Shown: positions 8,226 to 19,730, numbered from the stretch's first letter. The stretch is 64,000 nt of DNA from Zygnema cylindricum (GCA_037447655.1 JBBHKE010001378.1:390148-454147); one strand, 5' to 3'. The notes: generated from the sequence alone by a model not told the origin. Numbers and translations: made by a program.

Positions 8226-11200
8226 TTATGGGCTGTGCGCAGCGTCGCAGCGTGCGAGGGTATCGCAGTATCCAACATGTCTAAAACTGCGTTGCTGCGG
8301 CGGAACCGAGGGTTCGTCGTTACCTACATAGTGAAACACAATTGCGCCGTTGCGCTTTCCTGTCAGCGCAGTGGTGATACTGCGATCCTCTGACGTCATC
8401 ATGACCATGTTGCGCTGCGGTGGTTGCGCTGCTACAGCGCTGCAGTGTGGTAACATCGCCGCTGCGGTCCTTTGCCGCGTCCCCAATATTATTGCGATGG
8501 TTGCGCCACTGCGATTCGCCCCTTTGTTGCGGCCGCTGCAATTGCCCCTCGGGTAAAGCTGAGTGTCCTCACTCTGCAGAAACCGGCGCAGCAACTCCGG
8601 GGAATGCAGATCCCCCTCGTCCACCCAAGAGTCGTCCTCAGCACCGTAACCCTTCCAACGCACCAAGTATTGCGTGGAGTTAGAATTCCGAGAGCGACGT
8701 GACTTAAGGATCTCTTCCACCTCATACTCGTCTGAGGTACCTTGAACGGGTTGTAGAGGAGTATGCCGTCGTCGGTTAGGGAACACCGAATCAGGATCAC
8801 GGAATGGTTTAAGGAGGGAAACATGGAAAACATTGTGGATATGCCAGTCCGTCGGGATATCCAACCTGTAAGCGACGTTGCCCACACGGGACAGAATTGT
8901 GAACGGGCGCGTGAACTTTGGGGCTAACTTTTTAGAGAGGGCTCCCGGCAAGGAGAGGTTTGCCATATTAAGGCGAACCTTGTCCCCCACACAGAAGACT
9001 ATTTCCTTCCGGTGAGCGTCCGCCTGCGACTTTTGGCGATCCTTTGCCAGTTGGAGCGCCTTTGCCGCCTTTTCCAGGTTGCCTTGCAACGTCTTGGCAA
9101 AGTCTAAAGCAGCCGGTGTTTCGCAGTCCGCTACCAATAAAGTGTGGGGAAGAGTGGGTTGTCGTCCATTGAGGGAGAAAGGCGTAGCATTTGTTGACGA
9201 GTGGACTGCACTGTTGTATGCTACTTCGATTGCCGTTAAATGGTCCACCCAATCCGTTTGGTGCACCGAGACATAAGCCCGCAATGCTTCCTCCAAAGTC
9301 CGATTCACCCGTTCAGTTTGACCATCAGTTTGAGGGTGGTAGGCTGTGGACATGGCAAGCTGCGTTCCGCATAACGCAAATAGATTTTGCCAAAAGTGGC
9401 TCACGAATTTTCGATCGCGGTCGCTGACGATCCTTTTTGGAAGACCGTGATGGCGGAATATTTCCCGAAAGAATAAGTCCGCAATATCTCGTGCAGTAGC
9501 CGTAGTGGTCGTGGGTAGAAAATGTGCCATTTTCGTTAGGTAATCCACGACGACGAAGATTGAGTCGTAGCCCTCCTTCGTCCGGGGAAGGGCCACGATA
9601 AAATCCATCGAGATCGCCTCCCAAGGAACAGATGGTATTGGGAGGGGTTGTAACAGACCTTGTTGCCCTGAATCAGATTTGTTTCTATTACACGAGTCAC
9701 ACGTCCGGACATATTCTGCAATGTCTCGAGTCATGTTTGGCCAGTAATACGCTTCAGCGACACGTGCGGTTGTTTTATCTCGTCCAAAATGTCCACTGAG
9801 CGGCTCGTCATGACTCATTTGAAGAATTGCGTGACGAAGTGCCGTATTTGTCGGCACATATAGCCGTGTTGTCTTACTCGGTCTATACCGCCACATATCA
9901 TTGGCAGTTCGAACGAGTACTTTCCGTTTGACAAGTTCCTTTAGTGAACCATCATCGCCGTAGGCGGCCTTTATCCGACTTAACCACTGTTCGTCCACTT
10001 GCACCGTACTGGTGACTGCGCTGAGCTTCTGATTTTGCGCTTCGGTCAACGCTGCGCTTTTCTCTTTCACAGAGTCTCCGTTCCTCTGCTGCGGTGCTTG
10101 CGGTTGTTGCTCCGCTGCCGGCGCAGCGACGTCAGGTCTTCTTGACAGCGCATCCGCCGGGTTCGTTTTGCCCGGCTTATATTCAATAACAAGTTCCGGA
10201 CCGAAGGTTTGCAGGAACGTCATCCAGCGCACTTGTTTCTTGGACAACTTCGGCTGGGTTTGGAGATATTGTAAGGCGTGGTGATCCGTGATAACCGTGA
10301 TCCGTTTTCCCTGAACGTAACACTTCCAAACCTCCAGCGCATTGATAATAGCTATTGTTTCCTTCTCATGGGTAGCCCAGTTCAACTCTGCTGCCTTTAG
10401 TTTGCGACTGTCGTAGGCGATGGGTTGAAGGCCTTTTCCTTGATCCTGCATAAGGATCGCTCCAATAGCCATATCGCTAGCGTCAGTAATTACCGTCCAA
10501 GGTAAATCCGGATCGGGAACAGCTAACACAGGGGCGGTAACCAACCGCTCCTTTAGCGTGTTAAAGGCTGTTTCTTGCGCCGCTTTCCAATCATAGGGCG
10601 CATCATTCTTGAGCAATTCCGTGAGCGGTGCAGCGATTTTTGCGAAACCTTCGACAAAACGTCGATAATAGGAGCATAGTCCGAGAAAGCTTCGTAACTC
10701 CGTAATATTCGCCGGCTGCGGCCACTCCTTTACTGCTCTAGTCTTGTTGGGATCCACTGCGATCCCGTCCCGGCTCACCACATGGCCTAGAAAGTCAATT
10801 TTCTCCTTAAAGAAGTCACATTTACTTCTTTTTGCGTATAACTTATGCTCCCGAAGGACTTGGAGGACCGTCCGTAAGTGCTTCACATGCTCCTCCTGCG
10901 TTCGGCTATACACCAATATGTCATCTAAGAAGACGATCACGAATGCGTCCAGATATTGTCGAAAGATGGAATTCATTAAATGCATAAAGGTCGCCGGTGC
11001 GTTAGTCAACCCGAACGGCATTACCCGAAACTGGAAATGACCGTATCGAGTTCTGAACGCCGTCTTTTCCACATCCTCCTCGGCAATTCTGATCTGGTGG
11101 TAGCCGCTCCGCAAGTCTATTTTCGAAAAATATTTGGCACCTCGAAGTCGATCCAACAATTCGTCTATCCTCGGTAGGGGGTACGCATCTACACTGTTAA
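8226..11200 (-). CDS. pol: chromovirus pol: reverse transcriptase, RNase H, integrase, chromodomain
   Basis: Copies element RNA and integrates the DNA. From the frame junction near 11200 the order is: reverse transcriptase ([20 protein letters not shown], catalytic FLDD near 10920), RNase H ([22 protein letters not shown]), integrase zinc finger (HFGRDKT.., CDSCNRNKS), integrase core ([28 protein letters not shown]), GPY/F-like segment and a chromodomain ([16 protein letters not shown], about 8590-8740). The chromodomain places it among chromoviruses and usually guides insertion to particular chromatin. About 100 low-complexity residues follow before the TAA at 8226-8228. The frame is intact throughout, but it is offset by one base from the upstream gag-protease frame, inside the reverse transcriptase. 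Confidence 0.93.
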
Positions 11201-13048
11201 CTTGTTCAGCGCTCGGTAGTCTATACACATACGGAAACCTCCATCTTTCTTGTTCACAAAGAGAACATGGGCTCCATACGGTGACTTGCTTGGTTCGATT
11301 GCTCCGGCTTCTACCAACTCCGCGAGTAGCTTTTTCAATTCGTCCAACTCGGTGTAGCTCATCTTGTACATCCGATTAGCCGGAGGTACCGCTCCAGGGA
11401 CAAGCTCTATTTTATGATCCACTTCGCGCTTCGGAGGTAATCCTTCGGGGAGCTTCGGGGGAAATACATCTGTGTACTCCTCGAGAAGTTTTGTCACGAC
11501 TTCCGGGGCCTCTTCGGAAGTCTTTCCAATGTCGTTCTTTTCTTTGGAGTCAAAGTCGGGGTCCTTCTTTTTCCATTCTTCCGGGATCTCTTCCTTCACC
11601 TCCTCCATTGGCTGGACGACCGCCATATAAATTGTTTCCCCTTTCTTAAGTGCCCTCTTAAGCTGTAAGGCCGAAAGCAGGCGTCCCTCTTCCGTTCCCT
11701 TACTAGCCGCTCCCGCTGTTACCTCAAACTCTTCTTCACCCTTCTTCACTCTCATGGCGCCACTTCTCCAGTCAATCATCGAATTCCATTTTTGCAGCCA
11801 CGACTTCCCCAATATTACCTCATGATCCCCAAGAGGTAATACATGAAGCGTGTCGTACCATCGGAATTTCCCAATGCCGACGCGCAACCTCGGGGTACGA
11901 TGGATGATGGATAAGGAACTGCCGTCGGCCAATTGTACCGACTGGGGATTATTTAGTACCACAAGAGGAAGTTTCAACCTTTTCATCGTCGCCTCGTTAA
12001 TGAAGTTCTCCGACGCTCCGGAGTCCACCATGAAATGAGCTGCACTCACTCCTATTTGACCCCGAAATATCAAAGGGTCTCCTCCTTCTCCGGCTAACCT
12101 CATAACGGTAAGTTTTCCCTTTTTGGGGCCCTTCCGTTTTGGACACTCCCGAGCCATGTGATCCGGAGAACCGCACTGAAAGCATAGGCCATTTTGCCTC
12201 CTCCGTTGGATTTCCTCGGGGGACAAGTCATTGGTCTTGGTCTTGGCGGTTTTCTTCATTTTCCGCAGGACGTTGACCGCTTCTTTATCCTCATTAATTG
12301 TGCCGAGCTCCATGGGGGTTCGGCCTTCGTCTCGTCGGTTTCCTCCGCTAATGCTCGACCCGTAGTGATAAGGTCTCCGGAGGTTAAAATCGACCGAATC
12401 GGTCCGCTGCGCAAACTGAATGATTGCTGAGAGAGGAGGAGTTGTGCTTTTCCGAGCAAGCCATTGTTCCACATCTCTACGAATAGGCGACTTAAGCCCC
12501 TTCACGTAACGATCCACGGCTTCATCCTCCGTCATCGTAGGTATTTGAACCTTGCACTCCAAGAACCTCTGCGTAAACTCCATCACTGAAGTTCGTTGCT
12601 TCAATACTGCGATCTTATCTCTCGCCGCCTTCACCGTGTTAACAAGCTGCCAAGTGTCGCGGAGGAGTTGAACGAAGAGCGCCCAGACGGTCGGTGACTC
12701 ATCGTCCTCTACCAATGTTCTCCACCAAGCCCCTGCTGCCCCTTTTAGAAGACAACCCGCGTAGTGAATCTTCTCACGATCCGATAGGCTAGGAAAATTC
12801 TCGAGATAGTTCGCCACGGAGAATAGCCATGAGTCAAGGTTCTTGTGTCTTGCAGGGTCAAACTCGTCGGGAAGTCGTAATTTCGGTCTCCGGGAGTCTC
12901 TCTCGATGCCTCCATGAGGTCGCTCCCCTAGACGCGTCTCCAAGGCCATGACGGTGTTACTCAGCTGCGCATTCTGTAATCTCACACTTTCCAACTCCCT
13001 GAGAACTTGCGCCAACATTTCTGCAGTGGATACACCGTGTTCATCCAT
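11189..13048 (-). CDS. gag: chromovirus gag-protease and start of reverse transcriptase
   Basis: 619-codon frame starting at MDEHGVST. Residues about 8-40 form a coiled coil; about 60-220 are a retrotransposon gag/capsid region ([17 protein letters not shown]); a CCHC zinc knuckle ([16 protein letters not shown]) lies near residue 287; the aspartic protease active site ([12 protein letters not shown]) near residue 340 is intact; reverse transcriptase begins around residue 540 ([12 protein letters not shown]). The frame ends at a TAG right after NKLTV, where the downstream pol frame begins. In relatives one continuous frame is usual here, so this looks like a one-base deletion rather than a programmed shift. 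Confidence 0.92.
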   Translation of the reverse strand: MDEHGVSTAEMLAQVLRELESVRLQNAQLSNTVMALETRLGERPHGGIERDSRRPKLRLPDEFDPARHKNLDSWLFSVANYLENFPSLSDREKIHYAGCLLKGAAGAWWRTLVEDDESPTVWALFVQLLRDTWQLVNTVKAARDKIAVLKQRTSVMEFTQRFLECKVQIPTMTEDEAVDRYVKGLKSPIRRDVEQWLARKSTTPPLSAIIQFAQRTDSVDFNLRRPYHYGSSISGGNRRDEGRTPMELGTINEDKEAVNVLRKMKKTAKTKTNDLSPEEIQRRRQNGLCFQCGSPDHMARECPKRKGPKKGKLTVMRLAGEGGDPLIFRGQIGVSAAHFMVDSGASENFINEATMKRLKLPLVVLNNPQSVQLADGSSLSIIHRTPRLRVGIGKFRWYDTLHVLPLGDHEVILGKSWLQKWNSMIDWRSGAMRVKKGEEEFEVTAGAASKGTEEGRLLSALQLKRALKKGETIYMAVVQPMEEVKEEIPEEWKKKDPDFDSKEKNDIGKTSEEAPEVVTKLLEEYTDVFPPKLPEGLPPKREVDHKIELVPGAVPPANRMYKMSYTELDELKKLLAELVEAGAIEPSKSPYGAHVLFVNKKDGGFRMCIDYRALNKLTV

Positions 13049-13070
13049 GCTGTCGAGTCACGGGTAACAA

Positions 13071-13081
13071 CTTTGATACCA
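13071..13081 (-). other. chromovirus primer-binding site
   Basis: One base inside the 5' LTR the element reads TGGTATCAAAG, matching the complement of the 3' end of initiator tRNA-Met (TGGTATCAGAG) with one difference. This is the common plant primer site. Confidence 0.85.
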
Positions 13082-13082
13082 G

Positions 13083-13600
13083 TGTAAAAGAGGCAACAAT
13101 ACCCCACAACTCTTCACAATGCACAGCGGAAAATACCAAGGATCTCCCCGTAGCAACAGCAGGAGCACATAGAACTCACACACAGGGTTGGGCTTTATTA
13201 CTTGAAAAGAGAGTACAAGATTGCGCTAGCTGCGTAAGTCCACTTAAGGTCTACTTCAGGTCTCCTATTCACTAGGTCTACTTGTCTATTTAAACTAGCT
13301 AACTGCTAGTCAACTTAGTACTATACAGCTGTACACGTGGACCTTCGCGGCCAATCCAAGATCTATCCAAACTTCCTTCTAGAACTATACAGTTCAATCT
13401 ACACAATTGCGGCGTTGCTATGCTGCGCTGCTACGCCGCTGCGCTACTAGTTGCTACGCCGCTAAGTTGCTATGCTGCTATGCTGCGCTGGTCTGGAATC
13501 GCAGCTGCGCTGCTCTGGACTCGCAGCTGCGCTGCTCTGCACCCGCAGTTATAGCAGCCTAGCCCTAGCTACTAAGTACCCAATTCTGTAACCTGTTACA
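13083..13600 (-). repeat. chromovirus 5' LTR (518 bp)
   Basis: Direct repeat of 6194-6695 with the same TGTAA..TTACA ends. Differences from the other LTR are concentrated in the first 130 bp of the plus-strand reading. It has an additional CTCTGGACTCGCAGCTGCG-type unit. Confidence 0.95.
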
Positions 13601-13700
13601 CTATGTTTCTCTTTCTATGTTTGCTGCTCTTGCAGACAGAAAACTGTTGGAGTATATATTTAGTTGTGACTTGTTGCTGTCAATCTTGACCTTCGATTGC

Positions 13701-13848
13701 TTAGTCGCTTCGCTCCACCGGCCTCGCTCCTCCATGGCGCCAGATCCTTTTGAACCAACATGGTAAGTGTGGTCTTAGTTGCTTCGCTCCACCGTCCTCG
13801 CTCCTCCACGGCGCCAGATCCTTTTGAACCAACATGGTAAGTGTGGTC
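13701..13848. repeat. 74 bp tandem duplication
   Basis: Two adjacent copies, 13701-13774 and 13775-13848, differing at only a few positions. Each contains CGCTTCGCTCCACCG-type sequence and GGCGCCAGATCC. No coding role seen. Confidence 0.85.
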
Positions 13849-14357
13849 GCAGACTAATTTGATGGAAATGTGTGAAGGATGTGGGTGGTTAATGGTGTGA
13901 TGGTCTTCCTAGCCCCATAAGAGATGATAGGTGAGTTCTAAGCACGTTTAATTCTTGAGAAAAATAACTCTTGGAACTTGTTTGACGTTTGTAGATTTGA
14001 GCTTGGGATGCTCCATTTTATGACATCTTCTACGCTCCTCTCATTTTCAGTCATCTTTGCATGCTCCTTCCTCACTGTCTCTTGTGAGCGTGTCACGTGT
14101 GTGACTTGGTCTCTCGTAGGCTTTGTCGGGTAGGATATGTATTGTCAAGTCTTTGTGCCTAGATCCCTCACAAACACTTTTTCATCCTCTGTTCGGTTTG
14201 CTGCTGATGCAGCATTCGTGGGAGTCGACTTAACATTGTCAAGTGACGCGATTCGTAGGCTCCTCTTTTCGCAGGCCTTTTTGGCCGTACTTCTTTTCAT
14301 CTATAGATTTAAACGGTTGAACTCTTTAGGGCCACACGTTGGTGGGCCCATAACCTA
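13849..14357. other. non-coding stretch
   Basis: No convincing gene. A 74-codon open frame at 14137-14361 has no recognisable motif, runs into the foldback element and is probably chance. Confidence 0.5.
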
Positions 14358-15257
14358 TTAGTTTAAGACAATCACCGTAGCCCTACCTACCTATGGCTAA
14401 AGTAGTCGCGTCCTAAACATACACCGCTAAGGTGGACCTTATACAATCACTTTGGTAGTTCAGAGAAGGGAAAAGGCATAGATAGGTAGATTAGAGAGAT
14501 GCAAGTTTAAACAACTTTGATTTGATAAATAAAATAGGATCCACAAAGTACGATTGTTCTTCTGAACTTTCTACTTCTAATAAAGTTGAATTATCCTCCT
14601 AAGGACTAATCTTATCTATATCAATGTACAGAAAGACTCACAATAATTGTCATGTATAAATTCCTTGAATTTTATGAATGTAATGTTTGTGTGAGATGCT
14701 TATCTCTACTACCTGGATGAATCTGAATTTTATATCTCTCTGTGCTTCACATAAAATATCTATTTGAGTGGTCTTATCACAAAATGCCATGTGTCACAAT
14801 TCAACCACAAACCGTTTGTGGCTGAATAGTGACACTTGGCATTTTGTGATAAGACCACTCAAATAGACATTTCACAGCATATTGAAGGATAAAAAATGCA
14901 TCCACACAGAGATAGGCATCTCACACCGACATAATATATTCATAGAATTAAAGGAATTCAAACATGACATTTATTCTGAGTCTTTCTGTATATAAAGATA
15001 GATAAGATTAATCATTAAGAGGATAACTCAGCTTTATTAGAAGTAGAAAGTTCAAAGGAACAATTGTACTTTGTGGATCCTATTTTATTAATCAAATCAA
15101 AGCTGTCTAAACTTGCCTTTTTCTAATCTACCTATCTATGCATTTTCCTTCTTTTGATCTACCACATTGATTCTCTAAAGTCCACCCTAGCGGTGTATGT
15201 TTAGGACGCGAATACTTTAGCCTGAGGCCACGGGCTATGGTGATTGTCCTAAACTAA
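14358..15257. mobile_element. 900 bp foldback element, TA-flanked
   Basis: The left arm (from 14358, TTAGTTTAAGACAATC) and right arm (ending GATTGTCCTAAACTAA at 15257) are reverse complements over roughly 440 bp each, meeting at about 14812 (CCACAAA..TTTGTGG). TA lies on both outer sides (14356-14357, 15258-15259). There is no coding capacity. The structure fits a non-autonomous Tc1/mariner-like foldback MITE. Arms differ by scattered substitutions and small indels. Confidence 0.8.
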
Positions 15258-17383
15258 TATTTTCTTCCGTCTTGTTCCTCGTCTTCGAGTATTTAAGCAA
15301 AAAAAAACCCACAACTAAAATTTGCTGACAAGTTTTTCATATTATTCGTATTTTTTCGCATCTCAAATTGAGTTTTGCTTTTTTTTCTGTTTTTTTTTTG
15401 TTTTGTCGAATTTTATTTGATTCATGTTTATTAACTATTTTGTCATATTTTCTCTATTTTTTACAGAATTCTCTTTACGGATGTGGTCGAAAGCTGTTAT
15501 CGCTCAACTTTGCAAAAAGGTTTTTCTGGGTAGAAGAATTTGTTGATTGAAGTAGTAAATAAAATAGACTTAAACCAATGTTAAAAAATTTAAAAATAGA
15601 AATAAAAAAAAAGTAAAGTATGAATCGTGTTTTGGTCCACATTTGGCTTAAAAAAGTGGTCAATAAAAGTTTACTACAGTAACATCACTAGTATAAAAAC
15701 ATTATTAGTGTTGGGCTTATATTAATGTTTCTAAAGTTAGTAGCGGTTGGGTTTATATTAGGGTTATCAATTCTAATTGAGTTATGAGTGACGTGGCGGA
15801 TTCTTAACCGCTAAAAAAATTAGTGCTAAGAAAAACTATCAATGTTAATAATGGAGGGCACCAAAATAATGTTATTGATGCTAAGAACAGTAGTCGGGGT
15901 AAATTGTATTTTATTTACAAAGAAATATTGAAATTTGTGTATAATGTGTTTTCTAAAGGAACAAAAAGAATATGATTTTGTTTTCTTGGATAACTTTCAA
16001 ACTTCACATAACTTTTGTATAGTATTTGCAATGTTGAGAGTGTTTCAAATCTCACACATTGATAAAAAAATGGTTCTAAAGTTGTAAAATAATCCAAAAA
16101 TATTGACATATCATTGTTTGAAAAATATAGAATGGTGTAAGTACGTGATTTTCATTGAAAAATTTTGTGTGAGTACTGTACGAAACATTGATGCGGAAAA
16201 GTTTTTTTTGTTTTTCCTTCAGTTGAAGTTTTTTGATTGACTTCTAACAGGGTCATTTGTAAAATTATATCGGCCGTTGTATTCGATATTTGAAAATTTG
16301 GTATTTTGTGTAATCTTGCTCAATGATGACATTCATGCAAATTTGTGCAGGCATTACCAATTTGTAGTTATTGCTAATGTTTAAGTTTTCACCAAGCGTT
16401 TTCTCTTCGAGAATTCATATAATTGTGTTGATGCAAATTGTCTTTGCTATTATAATTAATGAATTTCTAAAGGATCACATATGATTGCAATTAATGAAAT
16501 TAAGGATTGCAATTATTGAAACTTTAATGGCAAACTAATGATTGTCAATATCATGTTATGGCTCCTTTTACTCCGTCTAATTCACAAATCTCATCTAATG
16601 CATTTGTTCAAATCAAACATGTAATGTGCGGAGAAGTTCTCTAATTCTCTAAACCAATACACAAGATTTTTCCTAAAAGCATCCAATCAATCAACAATTT
16701 TATTCATCCAATCAATCAACATCTTTTATCAGAGGTTCTTATTTTATATGAGCTTCACAATAATTAGTACAACCAATTCTACTTTTCAATGTTGATTATT
16801 GTTCCTAAATTGAATCTAAGATGCGTCACATCAAAAAATTAGGATGTACAACACTAATGTAAACTAGGGCGACATAGGGGATTGTAGTCCACTCCCGTAA
16901 AAAGTGTTGTCAATAGGAATAAACGTACGGACACGTCTCCTCGACAAAGTTTTTTAGTAGGGTCTTCCATTATGTCGGGCCTGTAAACAACCTTTCACCC
17001 GTGTTGGCTCATTTTGGTTGGTACCACGAAGGTTAGTATTTGGATTAAAAAAAAAAAAAAATCAATAGTGAAATTTGTACGTAATATTTGTCCCAGCGGA
17101 GGTAGCTAATGATTTGTACGAAAATTTTGCGACCAAATTTTAATTTTGAAATTGGAAATCAAAATTTCAGAACGGAATGGCAAATAGGATTGGCATACTT
17201 GAAGGACGATGGATGACAGAAAGAGCGTGCGAAGATGCTTTCAGTGGATCTGGATACATCGTGGCGAAAGGCACATACACGGTGGCGAAAGACACATGAC
17301 CTGTAGGATGTGTAGGCTTGTGATCGCATGTTCGTCGTGGATATTTTTTTGCTTTTTAACGCGTACCAATGATACACAACCAA
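15258..17383. other. AT-rich non-coding region with an old repeat
   Basis: No gene supported. At 15683-15800 a segment (GGTTTATATTAG, GACGTGGCGGATT) resembles 31085-31225 and is likely an old dispersed repeat. Several poly-T runs and short open frames are present, none with coding character. Confidence 0.5.
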
Positions 17384-17479
17384 TGTAAAGCAACTCTCCT
17401 CGCGAGGAGAGTTTCCTCACACTCGATGGTTTGTAAAGCAACTCTCCTTGCGAGGAGAGTTTCCTCACACTGGATGATT
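17384..17479. repeat. 48 bp tandem duplication with internal palindrome
   Basis: Units 17384-17431 and 17432-17479. Unit 1 holds a perfect 22 bp palindrome at 17392-17413 (core CTCCTCGCGAGGAG); unit 2 has one mismatch in it (CTCCTTGCGAGGAG). Confidence 0.85.
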
Positions 17480-17771
17480 TGCGCGATTGCTTCGCGAATC
17501 TGGAAAGGTGAAACATCCAACGGTCTAAGTATTACGCCTATAATATTAGAGCATCCTGAGAGCTATCCGATAAGCATGTTCTGTCTGAAAAAAAAATGGT
17601 ACGAATATGTACGAAAACGTAAAAATTAACCCCACTTTTCCCCCTCACGGTCTTACTTTACTTCTCACCCTTTAACGGCCCCCGAATGATTTAGTTGTCT
17701 GCACGCGTCAAGTACCTAATGGTTTGTTTGACTAACAGAGTTTTTAACCATTTTTGAAAATAGACCCTCGA

Positions 17772-17988
17772 CATCGCTAATCGTTATTAGTGTTGAAGTT
17801 TTTTTAGCCACTTAAAACATATTTTCTTCGTGCACATATGTCCGATTATTAATCTGATGGTTGCTATTGGAAGTCAAGATTCTCACCTCTCTATTGGCTG
17901 TCTCCGATTGACAATCCGATAAGTGTGCACAAAGAAAATATGGTTTTAGTGGCAAAAAATCCTTTAACACTAATAACGACTAGCGGTG
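17772..17988. mobile_element. MITE, CACCG family, copy B (217 bp)
   Basis: Ends CATCGCTAATCGTTATTAG and its complement (..CTAATAACGACTAGCGGTG), followed by TA at 17989-17990. Its inside (CACTTAAAACAT, GATTGGCNGTCTC-type stretch) matches the copy at 34846-35062, which has the same 217 bp length. Non-coding. Confidence 0.8.
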
Positions 17989-18024
17989 TAGATGGCGGCT
18001 CGTTCTATGTTCAAAAGTACAATA

Positions 18025-19392
18025 CACCGCGAATCGTAATTAGAGTTATGTACGTTACTTCCATCAACCCATATTTTGACCCTATCACCATAAATAGCGT
18101 GCATTATTCTAAACTATTCTTTACATTATTTAAGGTACTTTTTGAATGAGCGTTAATGACTCTAAGGGTGCGTCTCTGTGTGCTTAAGTAAGGGTTTTTT
18201 TCTGTCGTTTTCCTGTAAAACTTAGAGCCGTACCGCGTAAGTTTCAACCGTACAATAAAATAGAAAAAAAGAGAAGTACATTTTGCGTCATCATCGAATT
18301 TAAAATGTACTACATCTTGTTGTCTTGTGTTCTTCGACCCACTTTGACGACAAAAAACGTCATCTTCAACCTTATCTTTAAAATACAGGGCCGATGTGTT
18401 TTAAAATTAGGTATTTTCTATATACAAATAGGAACACGTATTCGCACGTGTAATGTTTTGTTAAAAAAATTCAAACGATTTCAAGCGACGTGGAAGTGTG
18501 TACACAATTCGCTATGTTTTGTCCCTTTTTGTTTAATATGACAAAGAGAAGTACACAGTTTGTTTTGTTTTGTCCGTTTCCATTCGGTACGGATTTTTTT
18601 TTTGCAGGGGTCTCAAGGTTCCGATGCCATTTCACGTCGAGCCGACAATAGACGTAAAGTCATAACGCATCTTCTTCAACCGTGAAACGGCACAGGCTGG
18701 AGGGCGGTAGGTCTACAATGTCACGAAAAATCACGCAGCGTCACAAGCAGCTACGAAAAATGACGTGGGTCATCACAGATTGTAGACGTTGACAGCTGTC
18801 ACGGGCATTGTCGACGTATACAATCGTCACGCCCTAAGTGACAATTTCGTTTGGTACACATAGGGACACTCGAAATCCGGGTCCGCCGGATCTGCGCTAA
18901 AAAACAAAGCCGCGTTTCGACCGTGTGAATGTACGATTTGTGTACGATTTGTCAGATTTTGTACGGAAACTTATATTAGTGTAAGCATGTTTGCGACCGA
19001 CATTTTTTTTTTCAAAGATCCAAATTACCATAATGAAACAATTAGAATGTATGATTTTTTCCAAAATTTTCAAATTCTTAAATAGCGTACACCACGGTAA
19101 TTATTTGTATACGCTAATGAAACCTACACGCTAATAGCGATTGGCGGTGTACTGTACCGGAAACGGATTGATACGTGGAGTACATGCAACTCCTACGAAA
19201 ATTTTTGACGCTCCTATTGGTCCGCGTGTACAAAAACGATAGGCCCTTGACAATCAAAGGGCAAAGCACCGGGTCGCCCGCGACTATTATTTTGAAATGG
19301 GATGATTTCCCAAAATAGAGTTTATAACTCCAATTACTTTTTTTCGTTTTTTTACTCTAATTATTTCTTTACTCTAATTACGATTCGTGGTG
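18025..19392. repeat. possible long member of the CACCG family, TA-flanked ends
   Basis: The ends CACCGCGAATCGTAATTAG (18025) and the complement of CACCACGAATCGTAATTAG (ending 19392) are inverted, each next to TA. The inside is about 1.37 kb, non-coding, and includes the 708 bp element at 18165-18872 and a tiny TIR pair at 19090-19149. Pairing of these ends is inferred; they could be two unrelated remnants. Confidence 0.4.
18165..18872. mobile_element. about 708 bp TIR element, copy 1
   Basis: Begins AGGGTGCGTCTCTGTGTGC and ends with a diverged inverted form (TACACATAGGGACACTCG). An internal stretch (AAGTAAGGGTTTTTTTC, CATTTTGCGTCATC) matches the element at 36470-37179 in the opposite orientation, and both are about 710 bp. 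Non-coding. Confidence 0.6.
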
Positions 19393-19624
19393 TACCACAT
19401 TGAATTGATAAACGGCTCAAGCGGTTACATTGTTGTACGGCATGAGCTGTCTGACGTGAGGAAATATTTTAGCTAAAACACGTATAACCACCTTAAATAA
19501 GAAGCACCCTGTTGATCCAAGGTGCCGTAGACATTCAGGAATGTCTTGCCTTCCAGGAAAAGCTTCCAGTGACCAGGATGAAACTGGACCGTAGTTGAAA
19601 ACTTGAAAAGTATGAAAATAATTC

Positions 19625-19730
19625 GAAAACGCTATCTGTTGTTGCTCCATAGTCCATACCATACGCGTATTATACGGCTGTTTGGGGTATGATATGCGTA
19701 TAGTACGAAATTACAACATATAGCGTTTCC
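19625..19730. mobile_element. small TIR element, AAACGCTAT family, copy 1
   Basis: Left end AAAACGCTATCTGTTGTTGC and right end ACAACATATAGCGTTTCC are inverted repeats over 106 bp. The same ends recur at 20124-20215. Confidence 0.6.

Larger units (their letters stand above)
6194..13600 (-). mobile_element. Ty3/gypsy chromovirus, nearly complete
   Basis: Full-length element on the minus strand: 5' LTR 13083-13600, tRNA-Met primer site, gag-protease frame, pol with RNase H, integrase and chromodomain, a post-pol accessory frame, a purine tract and 3' LTR 6194-6695. LTR ends are TGTAA..TTACA. By eye the two LTRs differ at roughly 14 positions plus a short insertion, so insertion is fairly recent. 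No 5 bp target duplication is seen (GCTTG before, CTATG after). The only clear coding lesion is a frameshift in reverse transcriptase near 11193. Confidence 0.95.

Noticed and set aside
8226-8700. Several plus-strand frames opposite the pol tail
   Set aside because: Shadows of the minus-strand pol frame.
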